Shown: positions 22,890 to 31,700 of the stretch, piece by piece
How positions within the stretch are numbered: position 1 is the first letter of the stretch
How the letters are laid out: each line of letters opens with the position of its first letter
Translations under genes and position numbers: made by a program
Notes under the pieces: generated by a model
What the model saw: the letters and a program-made list of their open reading frames with translations, nothing else
What the model was told of the DNA's origin: nothing
The model's database searches: none
Source of the DNA: CAYVKM01 sp964452045
Lineage (GTDB): Bacteria > Calditrichota > Calditrichia > RBG-13-44-9
Assembly (NCBI GenBank): GCA_964452045.1
Contig: CAYVKM010000037.1
Coordinates: 1-33,297, forward strand
Direction of reading: 5' to 3'
DNA length: 33,297 bases

Positions 22890-23714
22890 TTATTTTCTTC
22901 TTTTTACAATCACATCGTTTGATTTTTTTCTTTTCTTCCTGGTTTTCAAACCCTTGGACAACTGTCCCCATGGAGAACAAGGATGCCGACCACCGGAGGA
23001 TTTACCCTCGCCACCACCCATAGGGTGATCAATTGGGTTCATGGCCACACCACGAACACTGGGCCGACGGCCCAACCAGCGTGTCCTTCCGGCTTTGCCC
23101 AGAGAGATATTGCTGCGTTCCGCATTACCCACCTGACCAATGGTAGCATAGCAATCCAACCGGAACTTTCGGATCTCGCCCGAAGGCATCTTTATTAACG
23201 CAAAATCACCCTCTTTGGCCATAATTTGGGCATTAGATCCGGCCGTTCGTGCGACCTGACCGCCTTTTCCGGGAACGATCTCAATATTATGCACATCCAT
23301 ACCTGGCGGTATTTTATTCAACGGCAAGGCATTTCCTACTTTAATATCCACATTCTCCCCGGAAACTACCTGATCGCCAATTTTTAAACCGTTTGGTGCA
23401 AGAATATACTTTTTTTCTCCGTCTACATAAAAAAGAAGTGCAATGTTTGCAGTTCTGTTCGGGTCGTACTCAATTGCCTTGACCGTAGCAGGTATATCAT
23501 GTTTTTTACGCTTAAAGTCCACTATGCGATAATATCTCTTATGGGCTCCGCCTCTTTGCCAGGCGGTAATGCGACCTTTATTATTCCTGCCACCGGAGCG
23601 AACTTTGGACTCAATCAAAGACTTTTCCGGTCTCTTGTTGGTTATTTCCTCCAGAGTTACATCAATCCGGTATCTTAATCCAGGTGTCGTTGGTTTATAT
23701 TTTTTGAGAGCCAT
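22890..23714 (-). CDS. rplB: 50S ribosomal protein L2
   Basis: L2 is needed for subunit association and peptidyl-transferase assembly. The 274-residue protein has the SH3/OB RNA-binding part (SGGRNNKGRITAWQRGGAHK, YRIVDFKRKKHDIPATVKAI) and the C-terminal signature region NPIDHPMGGGEGKSSGGRHP. The first His of DHP, studied in E. coli as His229, is kept. The second His of the proteobacterial DHPHGG is Met here, a form I associate with FCB bacteria. It lies 20 bases after rplW. Confidence 0.99.
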   Translation of the reverse strand: MALKKYKPTTPGLRYRIDVTLEEITNKRPEKSLIESKVRSGGRNNKGRITAWQRGGAHKRYYRIVDFKRKKHDIPATVKAIEYDPNRTANIALLFYVDGEKKYILAPNGLKIGDQVVSGENVDIKVGNALPLNKIPPGMDVHNIEIVPGKGGQVARTAGSNAQIMAKEGDFALIKMPSGEIRKFRLDCYATIGQVGNAERSNISLGKAGRTRWLGRRPSVRGVAMNPIDHPMGGGEGKSSGGRHPCSPWGQLSKGLKTRKKRKKSNDVIVKRRK

Positions 23715-23734
23715 TTTCTATCTCCAAAACTCTT

Positions 23735-24037
23735 TTATAGATTTTCCAGAAAATCCAGTTTATCGCCTTCCTTTAAAGTAACGAAGGCTTTTTTCCAATG
23801 AGAAGTAAAACCCTGAACTCTCCCACCCTTGGTGAAACGCTGTCTGGGTTTAGGCTTTACATTTTCCGTCCGGATGCTCTTTACTTTAACCGAAAATCTT
23901 TTCTCGATAGAGGACTTAATTTCAATTTTGTTGGCATCATCTGCCACTTTAAAAATGTACTGATTGAATCCGTCTTTCAATCGCAAAGCTTTTTCGGTTA
24001 ATACCGGTTGAATGATGACTTGTCTGGGATCTTTCAT
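23735..24037 (-). CDS. rplW: 50S ribosomal protein L23
   Basis: L23 sits at the tunnel exit and is the main docking point for trigger factor and SRP. The 100-residue protein begins MKDPRQVIIQPVLTEKALRL, has KVADDANKIEIKSSIEKRFS and VKVKSIRTENVKPKPRQRFT, and a basic loop before FTSHWKKAFVTLKEGDKLDF. Its ATG overlaps the rplD stop (ATGA), indicating coupled translation. Confidence 0.98.
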   Translation of the reverse strand: MKDPRQVIIQPVLTEKALRLKDGFNQYIFKVADDANKIEIKSSIEKRFSVKVKSIRTENVKPKPRQRFTKGGRVQGFTSHWKKAFVTLKEGDKLDFLENL

Positions 24038-24663
24038 TTCGCTAATACCTCATTTACAACTTGAACAGCACCTTTTTGAAACAGAACATAATCCGCATTT
24101 AAGATATCATAAACTGAGAATTCAGGGGCTCGCTGAACATTGGTATATGGAATGTTTCTGGCTGACATTACCAGGTTATTTTCCAGGTTTGTTGTAACAA
24201 AAACCACTTTGGTGGTATTCAGTTTCAGATTATTTAAAATTTCCATGACCCGTTTTGTCTTGGGCTCTTCAAAAGAAAAATCTTCCAGAATCATTACCTT
24301 CTCTGCTTGAGCCTTGGCAGATAAAACAGATTTCCGGGCCAGCTTATGTACCTTTTTGGGAAGCTTCTGGGTGTAATCCCGGGGAAGCGGACCATGCGCT
24401 CTTCCACCACCAACCATATGCGGAGCCCGAATTGTACCCTGGCGGGCACGTCCGGTTCCCTTTTGGCGAAATGGTTTTGCACCGCCACCGGATACAGCTG
24501 ACCTGTTTTTTACCTGGTGTGTTCCCTGGCGTTGATTGCCCAGATAGGTTTTTACTGCCAGATAAACCACATGATCATTGGGTTCAATCCCAAAAACATC
24601 AGGATTTAACTTTACCTTCTGGTTGGTCTTTGTACCGTCGATCTTATAAACATTTAGTTCCAT
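24034..24663 (-). CDS. rplD: 50S ribosomal protein L4
   Basis: L4 extends a loop to the tunnel constriction; in enterobacteria it also represses the S10 operon. The 209-residue protein shows RQGTHQVKNRSAVSGGGAKP, FRQKGTGRARQGTIRAPHMV and GGGRAHGPLPRDYTQKLPKK, the tunnel-loop signature, then an alpha/beta body. It ends in YVLFQKGAVQVVNEVLAK. Its stop overlaps the start of rplW by four bases. It lies 24 bases after rplC. Confidence 0.98.
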   Translation of the reverse strand: MELNVYKIDGTKTNQKVKLNPDVFGIEPNDHVVYLAVKTYLGNQRQGTHQVKNRSAVSGGGAKPFRQKGTGRARQGTIRAPHMVGGGRAHGPLPRDYTQKLPKKVHKLARKSVLSAKAQAEKVMILEDFSFEEPKTKRVMEILNNLKLNTTKVVFVTTNLENNLVMSARNIPYTNVQRAPEFSVYDILNADYVLFQKGAVQVVNEVLAK

Positions 24664-24687
24664 ATTGATGTACCTGTCTTTTCCAGA

Positions 24688-25308
24688 TTATGCACTGTAT
24701 ATTTCTACAAAACTATTTCGGGCACCGGGAACAGCACCCTCTATGAACAGCAGATTTTTTTCCACATCAACCACAACCACGGTCAGGTTTTTCACTGAAA
24801 CCTGCTTATTTCCGACCCGACCAGCCATTCTCAAACCTTTATATACCCGGGAAGGATCGGAACTCTGACCCAGAGATCCGGGTGCCCGCAGCCTGTCCGA
24901 CTGACCATGAGTAACTGGCCCACCCCTAAAATGATGCCTTTTTACTACTCCGGTAAAACCTTTACCCTTACCGAAACCAGTAACTTTAATGACATCGCCC
25001 GGTTTGAAAACATCTGCCTTTATCTCATCACCAATTTTCAATTCACGATCCTGAAAGGGTTCAAATTCTTTTAACCTTTGCGTCGGTTTTACATTCGCTT
25101 TTTTAAGATGACCGATCAAAGGTTTGGAGACATTTTTTTCTTTTTTTATTCCGAATCCCAGCTGAACGGCATCGTAACCATCTGTTTCCTTCGTTTTAAT
25201 CTGGGTAACATAGCAAGGTCCAGCCTCAACAATCGTCACCGGAATAACGTTGCCTTCGTTATCAAATATTCTGGTCATACCAATCTTTTTTCCCAGCAAA
25301 CCACTCAT
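24688..25308 (-). CDS. rplC: 50S ribosomal protein L3
   Basis: L3 is an early assembly protein reaching the peptidyl-transferase centre. I place the start at the ATG at 25308 (206 residues, MSGLLGKKIGMTRIFDNEGN), because TTGGAGAAGAAA just before it supplies GGAG at 6 bases. A TTG 12 bases earlier would lie on the ribosome site itself. Family marks are VTGFGKGKGFTGVVKRHHFR, GGPVTHGQSDRLRAPGSLGQ and MAGRVGNKQVSVKNLTVV; the Gln in THGQSD is the residue methylated by PrmB where that enzyme exists. It lies 28 bases after rpsJ. Confidence 0.98.
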   Translation of the reverse strand: MSGLLGKKIGMTRIFDNEGNVIPVTIVEAGPCYVTQIKTKETDGYDAVQLGFGIKKEKNVSKPLIGHLKKANVKPTQRLKEFEPFQDRELKIGDEIKADVFKPGDVIKVTGFGKGKGFTGVVKRHHFRGGPVTHGQSDRLRAPGSLGQSSDPSRVYKGLRMAGRVGNKQVSVKNLTVVVVDVEKNLLFIEGAVPGARNSFVEIYSA

Positions 25309-25336
25309 TTTCTTCTCCAAAAAATTACTTTATCAA

Positions 25337-25645
25337 TCAGGTCTTGATTTCAATATCCACACCAGCCGGTAATTCGAGCTTCATCAGCTGGTCTATTGTT
25401 TTATTTGTTGCATTATGAATGTCTATCAGGCGCTTATGAACCCGATGTTCAAATTGTTCACGCGACTTTTTGTCCACATGGGGTGACCTCAACACGGTGA
25501 ATACACTTCTGTTTGTAGGTAACGGAACCGGTCCGGAAATCAAGGCGCCGGTGGCCTTGGCAGTAGTAATAATTTTTTCGGCCGACTTGTCGATCAAATG
25601 ATAATCATATGCTTTTAACTTTATTCGGATGCTTTGTCCTGCCAC
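25337..25645 (-). CDS. rpsJ: 30S ribosomal protein S10
   Basis: S10 is in the head of the small subunit and, as NusE, also joins antitermination complexes with NusB. The 102-residue protein reads QSIRIKLKAYDYHLIDKSAE, GALISGPVPLPTNRSVFTVL and RSPHVDKKSREQFEHRVHKR, ending LPAGVDIEIKT. The start is GTG at 25645, with AGAGGA 7 bases upstream. It follows fusA after 12 bases; in many bacteria tuf lies here. Confidence 0.98.
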   Translation of the reverse strand: MAGQSIRIKLKAYDYHLIDKSAEKIITTAKATGALISGPVPLPTNRSVFTVLRSPHVDKKSREQFEHRVHKRLIDIHNATNKTIDQLMKLELPAGVDIEIKT

Positions 25646-25657
25646 TCTAAATTCCTC

Positions 25658-27751
25658 TTATTTATGGTGTACACCAACAACGTTCTCAACAATTTCATCC
25701 GCGATGTTTTGCGGAATAACATCATAGTGATCAAACTGCATGGTATAGATCGCGCGGCCCTGGGTTAATGATCTAAGAGAGGTCGCATAACCAAACATCT
25801 CACTTAACGGGACCCGTGATTCAATAACCTGGGCATCCTTCCGGGGAAGAATTCCGGAAACTTTTCCCCGACGTGAATTCAAGTCACCGATGACGTCTCC
25901 CATATACTCTTCCGGAACAATCACTTCCACATCCATTATAGGTTCCAGCAGGATGGCCTTACCTTTTTGCATGGCATTTTTAACCGCAATTGAACCGGCG
26001 ATTCGAAATGCCATTTCACTGCTATCTACCTCATGATAGGAGCCATCGACCAGCCGCACTTTTACATCCACAACCGGATAACCGGCAAGAACACCATTCT
26101 TTAAGGCATCTTCGATCCCGGCTTTTATAGCGGGGATATAATCTTTGGGGACGACTCCACCCACAATTTTACTCTCAAATTCGAAGCCAGCACCCTTTTG
26201 ATTCGGTTCAACTTCAATAGCCACATGTCCATATTGTCCGTGGCCACCAGATTGTCGGATAAATTTTCCTTCAACCGAAACGGGTATCGTGATTGTCTCT
26301 TTATAAGCAACCTGAGGTCGTCCGACCCGCGCTCCGACTTTGAATTCCCGTAACAACCGGTCGATGATAATTTCAAGATGAAGTTCACCCATACCGGAAA
26401 TAAGCGTCTGTCCGGTTTCTTCGTCGGTGGAGACTTTAAAGGTCGGGTCCTCTTCGCTCAACTTTGTTAAAGAATCACCAAGCTTATCCTGATCGGCCTT
26501 CGATTTTGGTTCAATCGAAACTGATATAACCGGTTCGGGAAAGTGCATGGATTCCAAAATAATCGGTTTATCCGGACCTGAAAGGGTGTCACCAGTGCGT
26601 GTATATTTCAATCCAACAGCGGCGGCAATATCTCCGGTGGCTACTTCTTTGATATCCTCACGGCGGTTTGCATGCATCTGCAAAATCCGGCCTAATCTTT
26701 CTTTCTTGCCATTATTGGCATTTAACAGATAGGATCCGGCCTTGATGACACCGGAATAAACTCTGAAATAAGTCAATTTCCCCACATAAGGATCGGTAGT
26801 AATTTTGAACGCCAGAGCGGTGAATGGGTCATCATCACTGGGTTTGCGTTCTGCTTCTTTTTCAGATCGTGGATCAATTCCCTTAACCGGGAGAACGTCC
26901 AGCGGTGAGGGGAGATAATCCACCACCGCGTCCAAAAGACGCTGAACACCTTTGTTCTTAAAGGCTGAACCCAACAGCACCGGTATAATTTCGTTTTTCA
27001 ATGTCCCAATGCGGATCGCTCTTTTGATCTCCCAATCTTCGATTTCCCCACCTTCCAGATATTTTTCCATCAGATGGTCGTCGTATTCCGATGCAATTTC
27101 CATTAAATGAGTTCGGTATTCACTAACTCTTGCTTGCAGATCTCTTGGGATTTCCTGTTCAACCCAGGTGGAGCCCAGACTCGTCTCATCGTAAATCACT
27201 GCTTTCATTTTAACCAGATCGACCAGTCCGGTAAATAAATCCCCTTCTCCCAAAGGAATCTGCAAAGCAACCGGTTTTGCTCCCAGACGAATTTTGATCA
27301 TTTCCAGCACGTTGTAGAAATCCGCACCAATTCGATCCATTTTATTGACGAAGGCAATACGGGGAACCCGGTATTTATCAGCCTGTCGCCAGACTGTTTC
27401 CGATTGTGGTTCTACACCTCCGACAGCACAGAAAAGCGCCACAGCTCCATCCAGCACTCGCAAGGAACGTTCTACTTCCGCAGTAAAGTCTACATGACCA
27501 GGAGTGTCAATGATGTTGATCCGAAAATCATTTCGCCAGAAACAGGTAGTTGCTGCGGAAGTAATGGTGATACCGCGTTCCTTTTCCTGTTCCATCCAGT
27601 CCATGGTAGCGGATCCTTCATGTACCTCACCCATACGATGCAGACGACCTGTATAAAACAGAATTCGCTCCGTCGTGGTAGTTTTACCAGCATCAATATG
27701 GGCCATAATGCCTATATTTCTGATTTTTTCTAATGGGCTCCGCTTTGCCAT
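25658..27751 (-). CDS. fusA: Translation elongation factor G
   Basis: EF-G is the GTPase that drives translocation and, with RRF, ribosome recycling. The 697-residue protein has all five domains. The G motifs are AHIDAGKT (17-24), RGITITSAATT (59-69), DTPGHVDF (82-89) and NKMD (136-139). Domain III/IV shows GMGELHLEIIIDRLLREFKV, the loop HGQYGHVAIEVEP, and SRRGKVSGILPRKDAQVIES in domain V. Length is standard for the canonical factor. It lies 32 bases after rpsG and 12 before rpsJ. Confidence 0.99.
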   Translation of the reverse strand: MAKRSPLEKIRNIGIMAHIDAGKTTTTERILFYTGRLHRMGEVHEGSATMDWMEQEKERGITITSAATTCFWRNDFRINIIDTPGHVDFTAEVERSLRVLDGAVALFCAVGGVEPQSETVWRQADKYRVPRIAFVNKMDRIGADFYNVLEMIKIRLGAKPVALQIPLGEGDLFTGLVDLVKMKAVIYDETSLGSTWVEQEIPRDLQARVSEYRTHLMEIASEYDDHLMEKYLEGGEIEDWEIKRAIRIGTLKNEIIPVLLGSAFKNKGVQRLLDAVVDYLPSPLDVLPVKGIDPRSEKEAERKPSDDDPFTALAFKITTDPYVGKLTYFRVYSGVIKAGSYLLNANNGKKERLGRILQMHANRREDIKEVATGDIAAAVGLKYTRTGDTLSGPDKPIILESMHFPEPVISVSIEPKSKADQDKLGDSLTKLSEEDPTFKVSTDEETGQTLISGMGELHLEIIIDRLLREFKVGARVGRPQVAYKETITIPVSVEGKFIRQSGGHGQYGHVAIEVEPNQKGAGFEFESKIVGGVVPKDYIPAIKAGIEDALKNGVLAGYPVVDVKVRLVDGSYHEVDSSEMAFRIAGSIAVKNAMQKGKAILLEPIMDVEVIVPEEYMGDVIGDLNSRRGKVSGILPRKDAQVIESRVPLSEMFGYATSLRSLTQGRAIYTMQFDHYDVIPQNIADEIVENVVGVHHK

Positions 27752-27783
27752 GTATTATAAAACCTCTTCACAAAAAATAATTA

Positions 27784-28251
27784 TTACCATCTGAAATGAG
27801 CAAATGCCTTATTTGCTTCCGCCATTCGATGGGTATCTTCTTTCTTTTTAATGGCTGATCCTTCGTTTTTGAAGGCTGCCATGAATTCATTCGCCAATCG
27901 ATCTGCCATTGTCCTTTCGGATCGCTGTTTGGAAAAGGAGACCAGCCAACGTATTGCCAGGGACTTTCTACGTTTATCACGAACCTCTACCGGTACCTGA
28001 TAGGTAGCACCACCCACACGCCGGGAGCGCACTTCCAGAATCGGGGCAACATTGTCCATTGCAGTCTTAAAAACTTCCAAAGGATCTTTTTTTAACTTTT
28101 CCTCAATAATGTCCATTGCAGTATAGAAAATTTTTTCTGCCTGACTTTTTTCACCTTTTAACATCAAACCGTTAATAAATTTGCTGACCAATTCACTTTT
28201 ATATTTGGGGTCTGGCAGTACTTTTCTTTCTGGTGCTCTTCTTCGCCTCAT
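27784..28251 (-). CDS. rpsG: 30S ribosomal protein S7
   Basis: S7 nucleates the 30S head and forms the E-site gate; in E. coli it represses the str operon. The 155-residue protein begins MRRRRAPERKVLPDPKYKSE and contains the RNA-binding stretch RSRRVGGATYQVPVEVRDKR, RKSLAIRWLVSFSKQRSERT, MADRLANEFMAAFKNEGSAI. It ends MAEANKAFAHFRW. Length is standard. It follows rpsL by 15 bases. Confidence 0.99.
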   Translation of the reverse strand: MRRRRAPERKVLPDPKYKSELVSKFINGLMLKGEKSQAEKIFYTAMDIIEEKLKKDPLEVFKTAMDNVAPILEVRSRRVGGATYQVPVEVRDKRRKSLAIRWLVSFSKQRSERTMADRLANEFMAAFKNEGSAIKKKEDTHRMAEANKAFAHFRW

Positions 28252-28266
28252 AAGATCCTCAATTCC

Positions 28267-28641
28267 TTATTTCTTTGGCCTTTTTGTACCGTACTTTGAA
28301 CGGCTCTGCATACGGTCGTTCACTCCACCGGTATCCAGGGTACCGCGAATGATATGATAGCGTACACCCGGTAAATCCTTAACACGGCCACCTCTGATCA
28401 ACACAATGGAATGCTCCTGAAGATTATGTCCTTCACCCGGGATATAAGCCGTTACTTCAATGCCATTGGTAAGTCGGACACGCGCCACTTTTCTTAAGGC
28501 CGAATTCGGTTTTTTGGGCGTGGTTGTATACACCCTGGTACAAACTCCACGCTTTTGCGGAGAGCCGCCCAATGCCGGGGCTTTGTTCTTTTTTTCTACC
28601 TGTTTCCGACCGTACCGAATAAGTTGATTAATTGTTGGCAA
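28267..28641 (-). CDS. rpsL: 30S ribosomal protein S12
   Basis: S12 sits at the decoding centre and controls accuracy. The 124-residue protein contains TTTPKKPNSALRKVARVRLT and GGRVKDLPGVRYHIIRGTLD. The two Lys positions that mutate to streptomycin resistance (PKKPNS and GRVKDLPG) are in the sensitive state, and the Asp thiomethylated by RimO is present. The start is TTG at 28641, with TAGGAGG 5 bases upstream; the residue after it is Pro, as in other S12 proteins. It is the first gene after the 99-base gap following rpoC. Confidence 0.99.
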   Translation of the reverse strand: MPTINQLIRYGRKQVEKKNKAPALGGSPQKRGVCTRVYTTTPKKPNSALRKVARVRLTNGIEVTAYIPGEGHNLQEHSIVLIRGGRVKDLPGVRYHIIRGTLDTGGVNDRMQSRSKYGTKRPKK

Positions 28642-28740
28642 TTCAGCCTCCTAAACCTTTTGTTCAAAAAGTGACAGACTTAAAATTTAATTATATGTCC
28701 TTATTTTTTCAAATTATTTTTTAAATATATCCTGACATTT
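28642..28740 (-). promoter_or_regulatory. AT-rich rpoC-rpsL gap, candidate promoter for the ribosomal superoperon
   Basis: This 99-base gap is the largest between rpoB and rplQ and is very AT-rich. Read on the minus strand it contains an exact TATAAT (28690-28695) and a TTGAAA (28707-28712). Only 11 bases separate them, so they do not make a standard sigma-70 pair; an UP-like A/T tract lies upstream. I see no stable terminator hairpin for rpoC. A promoter here is plausible, while readthrough from rpoC is equally compatible. Confidence 0.35.
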
Positions 28741-31700
28741 TTACTCTGCCGGAACCGTTTCCGAAATTTCCTCTTCTTCGCCGGCCTCAGTATGCATTTC
28801 AACATTCAACTGTTCGAACTTTTTCATTCCGGTACCAACCGGAATTAAATTCCCGACAATTACATTTTCCTTTAATCCGAAAAGACTATCCACTTTACCG
28901 GCAACCGCAGCTTCGGTCAATACTCTGGTGGTTTCCTGGAAAGAGGCGGCACTGATGAAACTGTCTGTGGTGAGCGCTGCCTGAGTGATTCCCAGTAAAA
29001 TCGGTTCCGAAGTTGCAGGTTCGGCAGAACGTGCTTCAGCTTCATTTTTCTCACTTTTTTGCAGCTGTCGATTGGTGTATTCAAATTTCATCCGGTCCAC
29101 CAGCTGTCGTTTGCGGAAACGGGAGTCAGCGGGTTCTGTAATCACCACCTTGTTTCGGATCTTCTCATTTTCTTCTTTGAAGATGAACTTATTGATAGTA
29201 TCACCTTCCAGAAAACGGGTATCACCCGGATCAATGACCCGGACACGCTGCATCATCTGACGAGCAATAACTTCGATATGTTTATCATCGATACCCACAC
29301 CCTGTAGACGATAGACTTCCTGGATTTCATTTACCAGGTATTCCTGGACTTTATTTGGTCCCAGAATCTGCAGGATATCCTGTGGTGCTATTGACCCTTC
29401 AGTAAGCATCTCGCCGGCTTTTACATAATCACCATTATGTACCAGCACATGCTTGCTATAAGGAACCGAGTATTTTTTCTTTTCCAGAGTTCCTTCCACA
29501 ATAATTTCGCGAACACCACGCTTGATGGTTCCGAAGCGGACAACTCCGTCGATTTCGCTAACTTCGGCTTGCTCCTTTGGCTTGCGTGCTTCGAAGAGCT
29601 CGGCAACACGGGGCAAACCACCGGTGATGTCACGGGTTTTTCCAATTTCCCGTGGAATCCTGGCGATTATGGTACCGGCTTTTATTTTCTGTCCATCCTG
29701 AACCCTGATCTGTGCTTTGACCGGCAGAATGTGGGTTGCAAGTTCATTTCCTTCCTTATCCAATACTTTAATGTGGGGACTCAAATTCTTATTTCTGGAT
29801 TCAATGATAACCCGCTGCTTCTGCAAAGTCTGTTCATCCAGTTCTTCCCGGGCGGTCACATTTTCAACAATATCTGAAAACTTAATGACGCCTGCAGTTT
29901 CAGCCAGGATTACCGTTGAATAGGGATCCCACTGGAATAATAGTTCGCCCTTCTTCACCGTTTTACCATCATCAACCAGAACAGTAGCACCGGCCTGAAC
30001 CGTATATTTTACCAGAGATCGTCCCTGATCGTCAACAATATGGATTGTGCCATGCTGACCGATGGAAATCTTCTTTTTGGTAATATTCCCGTCTTCATCC
30101 TCTTCTTCCGCATCCAGCAGACGAAGATTTTCATATTTGATCTTACCTTCGAACCGGGCCAGCACCTGGGATTGTGCTGCAATTCTTCCGGCAATACCAC
30201 CAATATGGAAGGTTCTTAAAGTCAGCTGGGTACCCGGTTCGCCAATACTCTGTGCGGCCATAATACCCACGGCTTCTCCAATATCCACCAGACGGCCGGT
30301 GGCCAGATTTCTTCCATAACATAAACTACACACCCCGCGCTCTGCTTCACAGGTTAAAACCGATCTGATCTTAACCGATTCTATCGCCGATTCATCAACT
30401 ATTGATGCTTTTTCTTCATCAATAAGTTCACCGGCCTGAACCACCAGTTCTCCGGTCAAAGGATCGTAAACATCATCCACCGAAACACGGCCTAAAACAC
30501 GATCGGCCAGAGATTCGATAACCCGTTCACCTTCTTTAATCGGGTAGGTTTCGATACCGAGAATGGTACCGCAATCGTATTCGGTGATCATCACATCCTG
30601 GGCAACATCTACTAACCGGCGGGTTAGATATCCGGCATCAGCTGTCTTCAAAGCAGTATCAGCCAGACCTTTCCGAGCACCGTGGGTGGAAATAAAATAT
30701 TCCTGAACCGTCAAACCCTCAAAGAAATTTGCGGTAATCGGGTTTTCAATAATCTCACCGGTTTGTCCGGTAAGGGTTTTCTGCGGCTTGGCCATCAGCC
30801 CCCTCATACCTGCCAGCTGCCGGATTTGTTCTTTACTTCCCCTGGCACCGGAATCGGACATCATATACAAGGAGTTAAATCCCTCTTTATGATCTTTTAA
30901 AAGCCGGAATAAGTCTGCGGAGACCTGTTCGGTCACCCGGGTCCAGATGTCGATCACTTTGTTATAGCGCTCGCCATCCGTAATAATACCCATTTGATAC
31001 TGGTTTTCCAGCTGTCGAACTTCATCATAAGCACGTTGGACTACTCCTTCCTTATTTTCAGGAATAATCACATCATCAAGACCGATGCTGGATCCGGCAA
31101 GCGTTGAGTAGCGGAATCCGATTTCTTTTAAGTTATCTAAGAATCTGACCGCCCCGACATTTCCTACTTTCTTCATCACACTGGATATGAGGATTTCCAG
31201 GGTTTTCTTGGTCATCGTTTGATTGATGAAACCCATCTCCCGGGGAACGATTACATTAAAGAGTACTCTTCCGATAGTCGTATCGAGGATCTCGCCATCG
31301 ATCCGGACTTTTATTTTGGCATGTAAATCAACTTTTTTATCGTTATAGGCAATCACCACTTCCTGGTTCGATCCAAATATTTTACCTTCTCCCAGAGCAT
31401 TGGACTTATCCTTGGTAATGTAATAGCAACCCAATACCATATCCTGGGAAGGAATGGTAAGTGGCCGGCCATTCGCCGGGGATAAAATGTTATGGGAAGA
31501 AAGCATCAATAGCCGGGCTTCCATTTGTGCCTCATAGGAAAGCGGAATATGGACTGCCATCTGGTCGCCGTCGAAGTCCGCATTAAAGGCAGCGCAGACC
31601 AGCGGATGGATCTCAATGGCCTTTCCTTCGATCAGCACGGGCTGGAAGGCCTGTATACCAAGTCTGTGCAGGGTGGGTGCGCGGTTTAATAATACCGGAT

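Noticed and set aside
25309..25320. TTG four codons upstream as the rplC start
   Set aside because: The ribosome site GGAG lies within these codons; the ATG at 25308 has proper spacing and the usual L3 N-terminus.
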